Below are positions 10,858 through 21,490 of a stretch of DNA of 64,000 nucleotides, one piece after another. Numbering within the stretch: position 1 is the stretch's first letter; each line of letters opens with the position of its first letter. The stretch comes from Siphonodentalium dalli. Lineage: Eukaryota > Mollusca > Scaphopoda > Gadilida > Siphonodentaliidae. The notes under the pieces are model-generated. The model worked only from the letters and a program-made list of their open reading frames with translations, had not been told where the DNA came from and searched no databases. The stretch is taken from positions 57,006,609-57,070,608 of the forward strand of contig CP136066.1 of NCBI GenBank assembly GCA_032622095.1. The letters are read 5' to 3'. Position numbers and translations under genes: made by a program.

Positions 10858-12426
10858 ATGTTGTCACCAAACGTCACAACAATCGGAGATAAGGAATTCA
10901 GGTTGATGAAGACGTCGACACCCCGAGCTGGACCTGACTCAAGTATCGACTTTGATTGTTCAACTCCACATATTGGAACCAGTCGAAATGTATCACTGTC
11001 CGACCTAATTACCTTGATAAGTCTTCCAAAAGACAAATTTATCAGTGAACTGCTACTCAGTACTTGCCATAACATCCCACTTCTCAAAACTATCAGGAGA
11101 AACGTTTTCACTGATGCCCAGAGTAACCCGGACCTGTCCGAACTGGCAGCGTACGACCTAAAACAAAGGTATCAGCGTGCAGGCGGAGTCCCTCTAGATA
11201 GGAAGTTGGCCGGTGATGTCTACCAAATAGTTTTATTTGTCAGTGGTGGATCTTTCAGTGAAATAAAAGATGTAGTCACGCCTCTTTCTACAGACGAACC
11301 TAATGTGCAGTCCCAACAGACACAGCCTTCACAGACACAGTGTGTGTGTGCATCAGTGTGTATCCAGGACATGATAATCTATCTGAACTCTTCAGTCACG
11401 CTGTTGAAGGCAGATATTCACAGATTATCTGCTACGGTGGAGGAACCAGGCGGTAGACTGAATTCTGGGTTCAGCTCAATTGAGTCAGCAGTTTCTGAAC
11501 TCAAAGATGCAGTTGCGTCCATGAGGTCTGACATATTATCTGCGAAAGCAGATGCTGTACTTGCACTTGTTCAATCAGAATCCAATAAACAGTCTATCGA
11601 AAATCTCAAACATTTGCATGCCACCAGTTCCAGTGATATTAATTCTTCCGAAATCGCTTCGTTCAAGCTCGATGATATCGAGAAAGCGATAGGATCCAAT
11701 GATCTTGTGTGCAAGAACACGCTCAATCGTCTAACAGACCTGAGCACATCTATCACGGGAGTGGAGGAATCCACCGAGGCAAGCATAAAATCACTCAATG
11801 CTTCACTCAGACGTGATATAGAAGCCACAAATGCGAACTTTGATAGTGTGAGCAACTACTTCGAGCAGCTATTTCAAACGTTGATTGATGTGTATGAATC
11901 AAGGATACTGAATTTAGAGATTTCCTCCAAATGTGGTGATATTACGAGTACCCCTGCCGAAGTGAATGTCCCACCCTCTCAACACGACAGAAGGCCCATC
12001 GACAGGATATCGGATCAGCCGTCTTCTCCACAAGTGGATGGTCATCTGTCCCTGCACTCTATTCCGGTGTCGACAAATTTATCTTACGAGCTTGGCCACC
12101 CTTTCAATACAAGCGCAAGAACTGGCGCATTCGACAGACAATATGCACATTCTGAGGATCGCAGCTTTTATTTGGGTGGAGTTGGACCTCAGGACTCACA
12201 GAAGTTGATACGCGACTATCTGAAGAAACGCTACATCATCCCATCCTACGTAAAGGTGATTAGTAGTAGGAACCCTGGTTACTTGGCAGCCAAAATAACA
12301 ATCCCAGCCTGTGATTGTGACAGTATCGCCACACCTTCATTTTGGCCGGATGGTGTCTACTGCAGACCATGGAGAAACCATGGCAGACAATACAATAACT
12401 CTTTAACAAACAGCAATCATGGATAG
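10858..12426 (+). CDS. LINE ORF1 protein, RNA-binding chaperone type
   Basis: Predicted 522 residues. The start is taken at ATG 10858; the frame is open back to 10822 but has no earlier ATG (a GTG lies at 10837). ORF1 proteins of LINEs bind their own RNA and form ribonucleoprotein particles. Residues ~172-355 are rich in heptad-like Leu, Ile and Ala spacing and polar residues, consistent with a long coiled coil for oligomerisation. Residues ~437-505 ('FYLGGVGPQDSQKLIRDYL' to 'PSFWPDGVYCRPWR') resemble the RRM-like C-terminal domain of many invertebrate LINE ORF1 proteins, including the usual FWPxGVxxRxW ending. No CCHC zinc knuckle was seen. The last codons overlap the ORF2 start in ATGGATAG, so ORF2 probably depends on re-initiation after ORF1. 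Confidence 0.85.
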   Translation: MLSPNVTTIGDKEFRLMKTSTPRAGPDSSIDFDCSTPHIGTSRNVSLSDLITLISLPKDKFISELLLSTCHNIPLLKTIRRNVFTDAQSNPDLSELAAYDLKQRYQRAGGVPLDRKLAGDVYQIVLFVSGGSFSEIKDVVTPLSTDEPNVQSQQTQPSQTQCVCASVCIQDMIIYLNSSVTLLKADIHRLSATVEEPGGRLNSGFSSIESAVSELKDAVASMRSDILSAKADAVLALVQSESNKQSIENLKHLHATSSSDINSSEIASFKLDDIEKAIGSNDLVCKNTLNRLTDLSTSITGVEESTEASIKSLNASLRRDIEATNANFDSVSNYFEQLFQTLIDVYESRILNLEISSKCGDITSTPAEVNVPPSQHDRRPIDRISDQPSSPQVDGHLSLHSIPVSTNLSYELGHPFNTSARTGAFDRQYAHSEDRSFYLGGVGPQDSQKLIRDYLKKRYIIPSYVKVISSRNPGYLAAKITIPACDCDSIATPSFWPDGVYCRPWRNHGRQYNNSLTNSNHG

Positions 12427-15400
12427 TTGCAATATTATTCATAACGCTATTGTCTATACTGATGTACATGTAATTAGTTGGAACGCCACTGGCCTCACTT
12501 CCAGTGCCTCTTATTTGAATGACCTCCTGAATCACCAAGAATATGATATTGTAGGAATCTCAGAGCATTGGCTTGATCAAGGGAAACTCCATCTTCTGAA
12601 TGAAATCCACGATAAATACACCAGCTTTGCAAAATGTGGAAAAACCATCGTCACTAAGACAGGTGGTAGCTACTGTCGTGATGGAGTTGCTTTTCTCATT
12701 AATAAGAAACATGTGATCAATACTTCGGGCATCTCAGTCGATAACGAGCGGATCATTGGGATCCGACTCCGCTTGGGATATGATCAGTTTATCTTCATCC
12801 TGCAAGTATATCTCCCCAATACCAATTATTCAGATGAAGATTATCGCAAGTGCCTCAATGATCTAAATGATCTCATTTACGAGCTATCGCCTCGTGGTAT
12901 GCTACTTTTAATGGGAGACTTTAATGCAAACTTACCACGTTCAGGGGTATGCTCTCGCCCTTTGGGCACCGCACAAAATGCTAGAGCACGTCTCCTGAAT
13001 CAATTTCTATCTAAGCATACCATGTCATCGTTGATGTCATCATCTAGCTGCAAAGGTCCCGATGCGTCTTATGTTCCATATTCAACTGTTGCATCATCCT
13101 CGCTGATCGACCATATCATTGTCCGAGAATGTAAAGCAGACCTAATTAAGAATATTGAAATCCTTGATGACAATGCAATTAACACGTCTAACCATCGACC
13201 AGTGAAATGTACAGTGAACTTCCCCTCATGCACGACCGATAACTCTAATCGGTGTCGTAAGTATGTAAATTGGAAGAAAATAGATATAGAAATGTATCAG
13301 AATAGAGTTAAAGGGTATATTTCAAGTCTCAATGTCAAAATAAACTCGGAGAGTGACATTGACTTTCTCTATTCACAGCTTGTGCATACTCTCTTACAAT
13401 CTGCTACGGACTCATGTCCGAACTTGAACAATAAGCGAAAATCCAAACCATATTGGTCACGGAATCTAACCGAACTTCACTCAGCCATGCTCGATGTTAG
13501 GAAAGCCTGGATTTCGATGGGGAAGCCCAGCTGCTCATCGAACCACGCTTTTCGAGCTTATCGGGATAAAAAGCGTGAATTTCGCAGAGTGCAACGTTCC
13601 ACCATTAAAAATTACCTCTCAAATACCGCGAGTCGAGTAGAAGCTTATGCTAAAAGTGATCAAAAACGCTTTTGGAAAGCTGTAAACTCCAAAGACAAGT
13701 GTTATATCACACCCGGTACGGAAATGTTATTCAATGGAATCATGTGCAGAGATCCTTCTCATATTGCCCAATGGTGGAAAAGCTATTTTTCTGAGCTATA
13801 TAAATGTTCATCACATACGAACTCAACTTTTGGAAATGCAGTCAGTGTACATGTTGACACAATTTTATCTGATAGCCAATCTGAAAGTGGCATCCCTGAT
13901 TTCGCTAATTATGTCTCACTGGCCGAATTGACTGACTCAATAAAGGAGTTCAAAGCAAACAAGGCGGGCGGTCTTGATGAGCTAGTGAACGAACATATTA
14001 TTAATGCACCGCCCGCATTATGTGATATTTTATGTATATTTTATTCCCAAATTTTGCGGTTTGCCTATATTCCCCCTGACATGAAAAAAGGCCTCATTGT
14101 ACCCATATTCAAAGGCGACCCAAAACCACCTCATGTACCTGATAGTTATCGTGCGATCACACTTCTCTCTGTGCTCTATAAGCTGCTTGAGGCGATTCTT
14201 CTTCGACGACTTCGGCAAAGCCGATTGTTTAAGAATTTCCCAAGCAGCTTACAGAACGCATTTCAAAGGGGCGTGGGATGCACGATAACTACATTCGAGC
14301 TACAGGAAGCATTTGCGTATGCAGAAGCATATGGATCAAGTGTCTATGCGGCATTTTTAGATTCAAAGAAAGCCTTTGATCGAGTGTGGCACGAAGGTCT
14401 CATTTACAAATTACACCAGAAAGGTGTCACAGGTCTTACATTGAAACTAATTATGAATATGTATTCAAAGGTTCAGAGTCACGTCATGTATAAGGGAAAT
14501 ATTTCTGAATCATTTGTCATCGAACAAGGCACAAGACAAGGAGGTGTCTTGTCTCCCTTCCTTTATCTAGTCTTCATTGATGAGCTTCTTGCGGATCTTG
14601 CAAAATCAACTGATGGCCTATATATAGGTTCAACATCATGCGCATCGCCGACAACGGCAGATGACATCACTGTTCTCTCTCTCACTGAAAATGGTTTACG
14701 CAGACTTCTTAATATTTGTCACATCTATAGTAAAAAGTGGCGCTTTGAATTCTCCAACGAAAAAAGCAAGGTGCTGCTTTTCAATAGTAATCGCAGCATG
14801 GGTTGTACCATGTCTCGATCCTGGAAACTTGGTCCAGATGTAATACAACAAGTAGAGGAATTCGTCCATCTTGGTATCAAACAAAACTGTAAATCTGGAC
14901 AGCTGCCAAAAATTCAGAACGCAACGGACATGCTACGTAAATGCTTCTTTGCAGGTTGTCGTTCTCACGTTACGTCTACGTTTTCCCCGTTAACCAATCT
15001 TATGATTTTTAAACACATAGTTATCCCCAAGGCACCGTACGGGTGCGAAACGTGGTGGGATCTCTCTAGCACTCAACATTTATCTCTGGAAAGAGCCTAT
15101 CGTATGTGCATCAAACACATGCAGCACCTACCTAAACGTACCAGCACGATATTCGCTTTATCTTTATTGGGAAGATTGCCGATAGAGTACGAGCTGCATA
15201 AAAGGAAATTACTCTTTCTTAGCACACTAGTGAATCTCCCCAAAAGCCACAGAACGGCTCTTAATATATTTTTATTCGATTTCCACGGCCACAGGCTGTT
15301 TGGTCGCCCAATTAAGGGCTTTATGAAAGACATAACTGAAATTCTCAAAGAAATTGATATGTACCACTACCTAACATCTTTCGTAGAAACAGGTGTTTTT

Positions 15401-15913
15401 CCGTCGCAGGCGGTTTGGAAGGGGATGATTAGAGATCGCCTTGCTGCACATTATGCCCGTAGGGTGCATCTCAGTGTACAGCAAGACGAAACCCTAAGAT
15501 TCCTATTCAACGTGAAGCCAGATGTTCACTCATCGTGGAGACTCTGGGAATTGTGCCGCAATGAACCCGATTACTATCCTATGTGCATAAAAATGGCGAA
15601 CATTTTGGCTAAAACTACGTACAATAACGATGCTACTTGTATTCATTGTCATAATTCATTCGATAATCTTCTTACCCATATGTATCACGATTGCATGTCA
15701 GACTTTGCACAGATGACGAGGAATGCATTCTGGTATTCAGTAATAGACAGCCATGGAATAGAAACATTCGCGCTCCTAGATAACCTCAGCAAAAACACAT
15801 TTCTAGCATACTGCTTTGGTGGGTGTATCCCACTACAGATTCATCTTCTCTGCAACGAGACTCTCTTATTAAAGCGATGCGTTCGCTTCATCTGTTTCCT
15901 CTGCTCGCAATAG
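12419..15913 (+). CDS. LINE ORF2: APE-type endonuclease plus reverse transcriptase
   Basis: 1164 residues, no internal stop. It nicks target DNA and copies the element RNA from the nick. Residues ~15-265 are an exonuclease-endonuclease-phosphatase domain with N22 in SWNATG, E49 in SEHW, D167 and N169 in GDFNAN, D231-H232 in LIDH, and S257-N258-H259, the expected catalytic set. The RT follows (~520-830): 'VPIFKGD', 'YRAITLLSVLYKLLEAIL', D648 in 'FLDSKKAFDRVW', 'GTRQGGVLSPFLY', and the catalytic pair D748-D749. The usual aromatic residue of the YADD box is replaced (T745-T746-A747-D748-D749). The C terminus has C1074, C1077, H1087 and C1092, a Cys-His motif common in this LINE group. No RNase H was seen. 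It starts 8 nt before the ORF1 stop, in another frame. Confidence 0.93.
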   Translation: MDSCNIIHNAIVYTDVHVISWNATGLTSSASYLNDLLNHQEYDIVGISEHWLDQGKLHLLNEIHDKYTSFAKCGKTIVTKTGGSYCRDGVAFLINKKHVINTSGISVDNERIIGIRLRLGYDQFIFILQVYLPNTNYSDEDYRKCLNDLNDLIYELSPRGMLLLMGDFNANLPRSGVCSRPLGTAQNARARLLNQFLSKHTMSSLMSSSSCKGPDASYVPYSTVASSSLIDHIIVRECKADLIKNIEILDDNAINTSNHRPVKCTVNFPSCTTDNSNRCRKYVNWKKIDIEMYQNRVKGYISSLNVKINSESDIDFLYSQLVHTLLQSATDSCPNLNNKRKSKPYWSRNLTELHSAMLDVRKAWISMGKPSCSSNHAFRAYRDKKREFRRVQRSTIKNYLSNTASRVEAYAKSDQKRFWKAVNSKDKCYITPGTEMLFNGIMCRDPSHIAQWWKSYFSELYKCSSHTNSTFGNAVSVHVDTILSDSQSESGIPDFANYVSLAELTDSIKEFKANKAGGLDELVNEHIINAPPALCDILCIFYSQILRFAYIPPDMKKGLIVPIFKGDPKPPHVPDSYRAITLLSVLYKLLEAILLRRLRQSRLFKNFPSSLQNAFQRGVGCTITTFELQEAFAYAEAYGSSVYAAFLDSKKAFDRVWHEGLIYKLHQKGVTGLTLKLIMNMYSKVQSHVMYKGNISESFVIEQGTRQGGVLSPFLYLVFIDELLADLAKSTDGLYIGSTSCASPTTADDITVLSLTENGLRRLLNICHIYSKKWRFEFSNEKSKVLLFNSNRSMGCTMSRSWKLGPDVIQQVEEFVHLGIKQNCKSGQLPKIQNATDMLRKCFFAGCRSHVTSTFSPLTNLMIFKHIVIPKAPYGCETWWDLSSTQHLSLERAYRMCIKHMQHLPKRTSTIFALSLLGRLPIEYELHKRKLLFLSTLVNLPKSHRTALNIFLFDFHGHRLFGRPIKGFMKDITEILKEIDMYHYLTSFVETGVFPSQAVWKGMIRDRLAAHYARRVHLSVQQDETLRFLFNVKPDVHSSWRLWELCRNEPDYYPMCIKMANILAKTTYNNDATCIHCHNSFDNLLTHMYHDCMSDFAQMTRNAFWYSVIDSHGIETFALLDNLSKNTFLAYCFGGCIPLQIHLLCNETLLLKRCVRFICFLCSQ

Positions 15914-15932
15914 AAGGTACACTCACAACGTA

Positions 15933-16668
15933 TATACGAGGGTAATAACCACGTACGTTTTCATATGCATGGGATGTATCCGCATACCGAGTATAGTGTC
16001 AAATCTGTTTCCGACGATAATTTTCGTTGCCTTTTATTTCGAAAATAATTTCCGAACTGCCAAGACCACCGCGAATCGCCATCTTGCGTGACCTCACAAA
16101 CTCTCATTGTGGCGTCAGCGCATCTCCGTATACTCAGAGCGTAAGCCTGTACTCGAGGATTTATTGCTATGACTTTCAGACTGCGGTGCCTTTGTACAAA
16201 CGATGTTTTCACACACTATATTATCACATGTGCTAGCAAAGCCTCGTGTTTCCAGTATCCCGGTTGATAGCTAAAAGTATATATCCAAAATAAGTGGGAA
16301 ATTGAAATAATGCTGCAAAGATATTCTTAATTTAGTTGGCAAATTGATTCAAACGGAGGATAAAATGGATCTTGGGAGGCCCATTTAAATTCATTATGCA
16401 CATTGTTTGTACATTTCAGTATGGGCACATAAGATTAGCTGAGAGAAGTCGATTGTAACAGGAAGAAATTACGTGTGGTTAAGATAATCGATTATTTCGA
16501 TGCACTCGACTGTACCACGTTCGTAGATCACCTAGACAAATCGATAATTTCTTTTATAATGCGATAATCAACTGGGACAGTTGTTCATTGCTAGTTTTAG
16601 AACAGACCGTAAAATGTCTCCTATTGATTGCATGTATAATACCAGAAAATTATATATAAGATCAATAT
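15933..16668 (+). repeat. LINE 3' UTR, second copy present at 4366
   Basis: Direct repeat of 4366-5101. It starts about 20 bp after the ORF2 stop and ends at the presumed 3' terminus of the element, after which the two copies diverge ('taattgaaac' here, 'aaagtgcttc' there). The frames of 83 and 69 codons inside are non-coding shadows. Confidence 0.9.
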
Positions 16669-16879
16669 TAATTGAAACATTAATTTAATACACAGGCAAC
16701 TTTATAAAACCTGTTATATGAAGAGATAGACCACATGTAACAGTTGTAACAGCAGTTGGAAATTTCTGAAAGAAACAATTATTTGGTGTTTCTATATTCT
16801 TGTAAATAAACAACAAATATTTAGTGTAAAGTCCGTTGGGTATTTTTCTGACCGATCTCAATTAAACTTGGTGTGGTGA

Positions 16880-18190
16880 TCGAGGTACCATGGTGGAGGT
16901 TATACCGACGCTAGTTTATCAAAATCTTTATTTAGACAAAATATATCACTTGTCAGTGACGCTATCACCGCACACATGGAGCAATATTCCTTATTCACTG
17001 AGTGTCAACACGGCTTCAGGAGTAAACGTTCATGTGAAACACAACTTTTGGAATATCTGTCACACGTTACATCAGAACTTGACAGAAGCGAACCGGTAGA
17101 TGTGATATACCTAAACATCCAAAAGGCGTTCGATGCGGTGCCACACGAGAGGATGATCCACAGACTGAGAGCATATATGGTATATAAGGCAGTTTGATAA
17201 CGTGGATTCGAGACTTTCTAAGTAACAGAATACAGCGTAAAGAGTGAGTGTTCAGAATGGATGAGTGTTATGAGCGGAGTTCCATAGGGTAATGAATTGG
17301 GTCCTATTATTTTCATAATACTCATCAATGACTAACCAGATAGTGTTAAAGGGATATGCCATATATTTGCTGAAGACACTAAACTAGTAGGCAACCTAAC
17401 AAATGTAACATCCAAAATTCAATTCTCAAAAATTCGCGTACTGCATTTTGATTTCAACATCCCTCGCCGTCAATGCACATAAATCATGACAGATTCAACA
17501 GAAAGACCACCAATTATAGTGAGCGAGTATGAAAAAGATCTGGGGTGACTATTGACACGCAACTACAGTTTGATTGCCATACTAACAGTGTGTGTACTCG
17601 CGCATTTATAACTCTGGGTATAATTAAGAGAACTTTCGTCAGTTTAGAACCAGACACATTTAGCTACTTGTACAGGTCCATGGCGAGACCAATACTGGAA
17701 TATTGCAATACAACTTGGAACCCAATAAGAGAAACATTATACAGGTGCAGAGGCGAGCAACAAAAATGGTGCCGAAATTTCGAAAATTATGACCGAATGA
17801 TCAACCTCGGTTTGATGCCCTTAAAATACGATTCAGAGGTGATATGCTAGAGACATACAAATACCAGAATTAATTAGACAGCGTGGGCGAGAGTAAACTG
17901 TTCAAGCGGGCGGAGTACACCAGAACAAGAGGTAACAGTAAGAAATTGGCATATACGAGATCATAGAAGGATGTCGGAATGTTCTTCTTCTGCAACCGAG
18001 TTGTTCCGGTTGGAATGCACAGCCTGACTATATTGTGCAATCGCAAACTCTAGCATAATTCAAAACTCTATTGGACAATCACTTCCGCTCAGCGCTGTAC
18101 GAATATAATAAGGGATGGATTGCCATGTAGTAAAATAACTTTTGATATAATCCGGAACTAACTAAGAGTCATTCGACTCGTTCTGTGTAT
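16880..18190 (+). pseudogene. Dead CR1/jockey-like reverse transcriptase relic
   Basis: Frameshifted pieces read in order as an RT: 'FTECQHGFRSKRSCETQLLE' (16993-17052), 'VIYLNIQKAFDAVPHERMI' with the motif A aspartate replaced by N, 'LGPIIFIILIND', then 'FAEDTKLVGNL' where the FADD box has become FAED. Downstream blocks 'VTIDTQLQFDCHTN' and 'YRSMARPILEYCNTTWNP' match the thumb region. Further on, decayed traces fit the usual C-terminal 'RGDMLETYK...FF..R' pattern. Two catalytic aspartates are lost and many stops are present, so it is inactive. It is not the same family as the LINE at 10662. Confidence 0.85.
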
Positions 18191-18191
18191 T

Positions 18192-18405
18192 TTGATGTTT
18201 TGTTATGTTATGTAATGTTATGTTATGTTATGTTATGTAATGTAATGTTATGTAATGTTATGTAATGTTATGTTATGTTATGTTATGTTATGTTATGTTA
18301 TGTTATGTAATGTAGTGTAATGTAATGTAATGTAATGTTATGTTATGTTGTGTTATGTTATGTTATGTTATGTTATGTAATGTTATGTAATGTTATATAT
18401 GTGTT
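18192..18405 (+). repeat. TTATG/TAATG pentanucleotide microsatellite
   Basis: About 40 copies of TTATG interspersed with TAATG, directly after the RT relic. Several CR1/L2-like LINEs end in short tandem repeats, so this is probably that element's 3' tail, later expanded. Confidence 0.9.
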
Positions 18406-19440
18406 TCACGCGCCATCAAACTGAATAACGGCTATAAGTCCACCATGTGCTTATTCCAGAAAAAGGTCCAATATGAACCCATGTCAATATTGAGGTACAA
18501 TATGAACCTATTTGCACGAGGATATATTGAAGTAGCATCAACATTATATATATATTATAGGATATGTAAAGCCTGTTTCAGCTAGTTTTCAATAAAATGT
18601 TATATTAATTCGCCCACGTTTAGAAAATGTCCAATTATAGGGGTTGATTTGGTTGGAATTTGTGATCAGTTGGAAGGTTTCAGCTACCAAAATTAGTCAA
18701 GTTGAGGAAACGGACTGGTTTACTCGAGTCATAAACTCAATTTTATTATAAATACCATGTTGTTTGCAACGTTCATAGAGCACATGAGTGTATTTTGCAC
18801 TAATCCCACGGCTTAATTTCATTCATTTCTTGCATGTATTCTGTTGAGTATAAACGGAGATGGTCCCATAAAAGGGATTTAGTGTACAGTACCCCTTTGA
18901 TGAGCTCTCACGATATTCGCACTGAGTAAGATAAGCGATGTTTGCTGACAAATTACTGTAACAGTTTTGTTTAAATAACATTGATTTCATCACGCGGAAT
19001 TTCGGTATTACAGAGTTATGTATATAATAAATATATATCCTCGTCTTCTTGTAATTACTTTCCCTTGTATTTCTCTATGACCAATGGAATTATGAGAATA
19101 AACCGTTCGTTAATCATTCATCAATAATTACCATAAGAACAAAGTGTATATATTGCGCCGTGTTCTTCTTTTCGTGATGTTTTAACAGACTTCTAATTGG
19201 TTTGCACATTTACCCACTGTTAGTGCCTTGGGTCCCCATTTAAAGCTTTCATAGTTTTCGCTTGTGTTTGAGAGTTTCATCTTCACAAATATATTGGTTT
19301 TCATCTCATGATATCTTAACAGACTCTCAACGAATAAGCGTATACGTGGGCGAGGCAGACTAATCATAGAGCGGGTCGTCACTAATGAAACCATGCATCG
19401 AGGCGGGTCTATATTCAGGTGACGAGCGCGGCTAACAGAC
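18406..19440. other. Intergenic region upstream of the fibrinogen-domain gene
   Basis: No gene recognised. The motif 'gacaaattactgtaacag' near 18948 recurs with one change near 42611, so a small dispersed repeat lies here. The last ~100 bp before the TATA box presumably hold the proximal promoter; no transcription-factor site was assigned. Confidence 0.5.
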
Positions 19441-19447
19441 TATAAAT
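19441..19447 (+). promoter_or_regulatory. TATA box of the fibrinogen-domain gene
   Basis: TATAAAT lies 78 bp upstream of the ATG. A start site 25-32 bp downstream would fall near 19470-19475 ('agaatcatc'), giving a 5' UTR of about 45-50 nt. The ATG context 'cgaagATGA' has a purine at -3. Confidence 0.6.
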
Positions 19448-19518
19448 CTGGCGCTTTCATCGGGTTGTAGAATCATCGACGACTTGAGTTAATCCACGAC
19501 GCAGCAACAAAATCGAAG

Positions 19519-19821
19519 ATGAATCTTTTACACCTTCTCGTTACCTGTTTCCTTTTTGTCGGGGATATAACTGCTAAGAAGACTAGTAAGGCAACGTTTG
19601 AAATAATTCCTGGTTGGAAAGCAAAAGGCTTCAACATCTCTCACGCCGTTGGGGCGGGCGCCGCTTCTGAGACATCGTGCGCTACCAGATGCCTTCGACA
19701 AAACTGGTGCAGGACAGCGACATTCTTTGCGGGACTTGACACTGAAAAAAACTGTTTTCTTTCATGTGGTGGCGTGGGTGAGCTCGAGGAGGATGCCGAC
19801 GCTGTTCTCATGAGAAAGAAG
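19519..19821 (+). CDS. Exon 1: signal peptide and PAN/apple-like domain
   Basis: Encodes 101 residues. Residues 1-19 ('MNLLHLLVTCFLFVGDITA') form a signal peptide with a hydrophobic core, so the protein enters the secretory pathway. The rest has five cysteines (C54, C58, C64, C79, C83) spaced like a short PAN/apple domain, a module for protein or carbohydrate binding that often precedes fibrinogen domains in molluscan proteins. N39-I-S is a possible N-glycosylation site. The open frame runs on to 19863, but a strong donor (AAG|GTGAGT) at 19821/19822 ends the exon, so the last 13 codons before the stop are read-through into the intron. The start is the first ATG after the TATA box. The PAN call is moderate, based on cysteine spacing and context. 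Confidence 0.82.
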
Positions 19822-20145
19822 GTGAGTATGTTTGATCAATTTACAATGTACAAAATCCCGTGACTACATGTAGGGATATGGGTCAGATACATTCGAATTC
19901 ATGTGACAGTGAATTTTTCGAAAGCATATTTGTGTATTTTCCAACACAGTGTTATATAAACATGTGTGTAAAAATGTTGTAGTTTGAAGTCTTTCCAGGT
20001 CAGGAGTGTGTGGAAAATTGCTATTGCACTCAACCTCATATTTTAGTTATTGATAATTGCTTTATTCTATGATCCAATTTGACAGGAGAGAAAACGAAAT
20101 TATATACAAAAGATGGACCGCAAAAAGATATCATATATCTGCCAA

Positions 20146-20262
20146 ATGTGCATCATTATCATCATCATCATCATCGTCGTCATCATCATCATTATCATCA
20201 CCACCAATTCCATCGTCATAATAATCATCATCATCATTGTCATCACAAACATTGTCGTCACC
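20146..20262 (+). repeat. ATC/CAT trinucleotide microsatellite
   Basis: Imperfect (CAT)n run in intron 1 with interruptions (cgt, cac, caa). It produces artificial His-rich or Asp-rich frames on either strand, which are not genes. Confidence 0.9.
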
Positions 20263-20313
20263 ATTTTTATGTATACCCATGTATGGTACACATAATGCCG
20301 ACATCCGGATCAA

Positions 20314-20400
20314 CTTTCGTCCGTTCGTATGTATGTCTGCCCGTCTGTCTGTATGTCCGTCTGTCTGTCTGTCCGTCCGTCCGTCTAGCCGTCCGTATAT
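20314..20400 (+). repeat. GTCC/GTCT/GTAT tetranucleotide microsatellite
   Basis: Tract of gtcc, gtct and gtat tetramers in intron 1, followed by an 'atattcgtagacacttg' flank. Such tracts often mark the ends of RTE- or CR1-like repeats in molluscs, but no such element was identified here. Confidence 0.75.
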
Positions 20401-21314
20401 TCGTAGACACTTGCTATCCGATTCGATTACTCAAGTATTTTTTATCGGATCGTATTAAAATGTTATGTGCATGTTTATGATAAAACACCCCTCACTTGTA
20501 TAGTTTTTGGTAACGATCGGTTGATAATAATTAACCCTTTCACACACATGCTATCCAAAGCAAAAAGTCAAATATGTTTCTTCTAATTTACCTCATATTT
20601 CTTACCAAGGTTTTCCTTAGCACATTCTTCATCTGTAAGGATTTCTGTTTTGATTAATTAACCCTTATATTCTTGAACCAAGGTCATTAATGAACACTCT
20701 AATTGAAAGTTTTTTACATTAATTAGATGTGATGTCCTATATGAAGATTTTATTGCAATAGTTGCATTTAATGTAATGCAGTCAATAAATTATCATGTAC
20801 ATATCCAATATGCAGTGTTGAGAGTACATTTGTTATACATATACATGTAAGCCCAAAGCCATTTTAAAAGCTATATGGTTGAGTGGTGGAAAACTCTACT
20901 AGAAATATAATGATAACATTCCCTCTTGCTAGTTGGACGCAGACAAACCACACTGGCAATAATTGTTTATCAAAAAGTGATTAATGGAGCTTGATGTACT
21001 CAGAGAAGCCTGTCAGGATCTGGGTTCTGTGGTGTTTCTTTATTTTTATAAAGTCCCACAGTCCAATTTGATGTGCCATTAACCTGATCTCACAGCTCAC
21101 TGTACTGCAGAAATGAAATTATTTTAATAGCTATCTGACAGTGGTGGCCCAGAGTTTATTAACTCCCACATAGGTCTCTTGTTTCTGCTGTTTATATACT
21201 TTTATCTCTCCAATGATAGTCTATCAATGCAATAATCAAGTGACATAGCTGGTACAGTGCACTACTTTTATAGTTAGAATTATTAACCCTGGTCATAAAT
21301 TTTATGCTATTTTA

Positions 21315-21490
21315 TATTGTTTTTTTACGGAGTTATGGCCCTTCTTTGACTTAGAATTCACGCATGCTGCAATGACTCAAAACAAATTTATCTGATCGAA
21401 ACCAAATTTGGTATGTGTATTTTCTCAGACCAAAATACAGATATAATTTAAATTTGGGTAATGGAATTATGCCCCTTTTTTTAAATAGGA
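21315..21490 (-). repeat. Dispersed repeat with 'ggagttatggccc' motif
   Basis: Contains 'acggagttatggcccttc', 'accaaatttggtatgtgta' and 'ggaattatgcccctttttt'. I associate these phrases with an abundant dispersed repeat of molluscan and other lophotrochozoan genomes. A related phrase in the opposite sense ('agggccataactccgcca') lies near 58879. Family name and borders not determined. Confidence 0.45.

Larger units (their letters stand above)
10662..16668 (+). mobile_element. Full-length non-LTR retrotransposon (LINE)
   Basis: A 6.0-kb element with a ~196-bp 5' UTR, ORF1 (10858-12426), ORF2 (12419-15913) and a 755-bp 3' UTR. The 5' end is set by a second copy of the first 93 bp at 9952, and the 3' end by the truncated copy ending at 5101; both comparisons stop at sharp borders. 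Both frames are uninterrupted and the 3' UTR copy is almost identical, so the family has moved recently. The 3' end is 'aagatcaatat' with no poly-A or microsatellite tail. No convincing target-site duplication was found. ORF architecture (coiled coil plus RRM-like ORF1; APE endonuclease, RT and terminal Cys-His motif in ORF2, no RNase H) fits the broad CR1/jockey/Nimb group, but the clade is not certain. Confidence 0.9.

Noticed and set aside
20079-20480. 133-codon frame with long histidine run and Ser/Val/Cys-rich tail
   Set aside because: Translation of CAT and GTCC/GTCT microsatellites inside intron 1.
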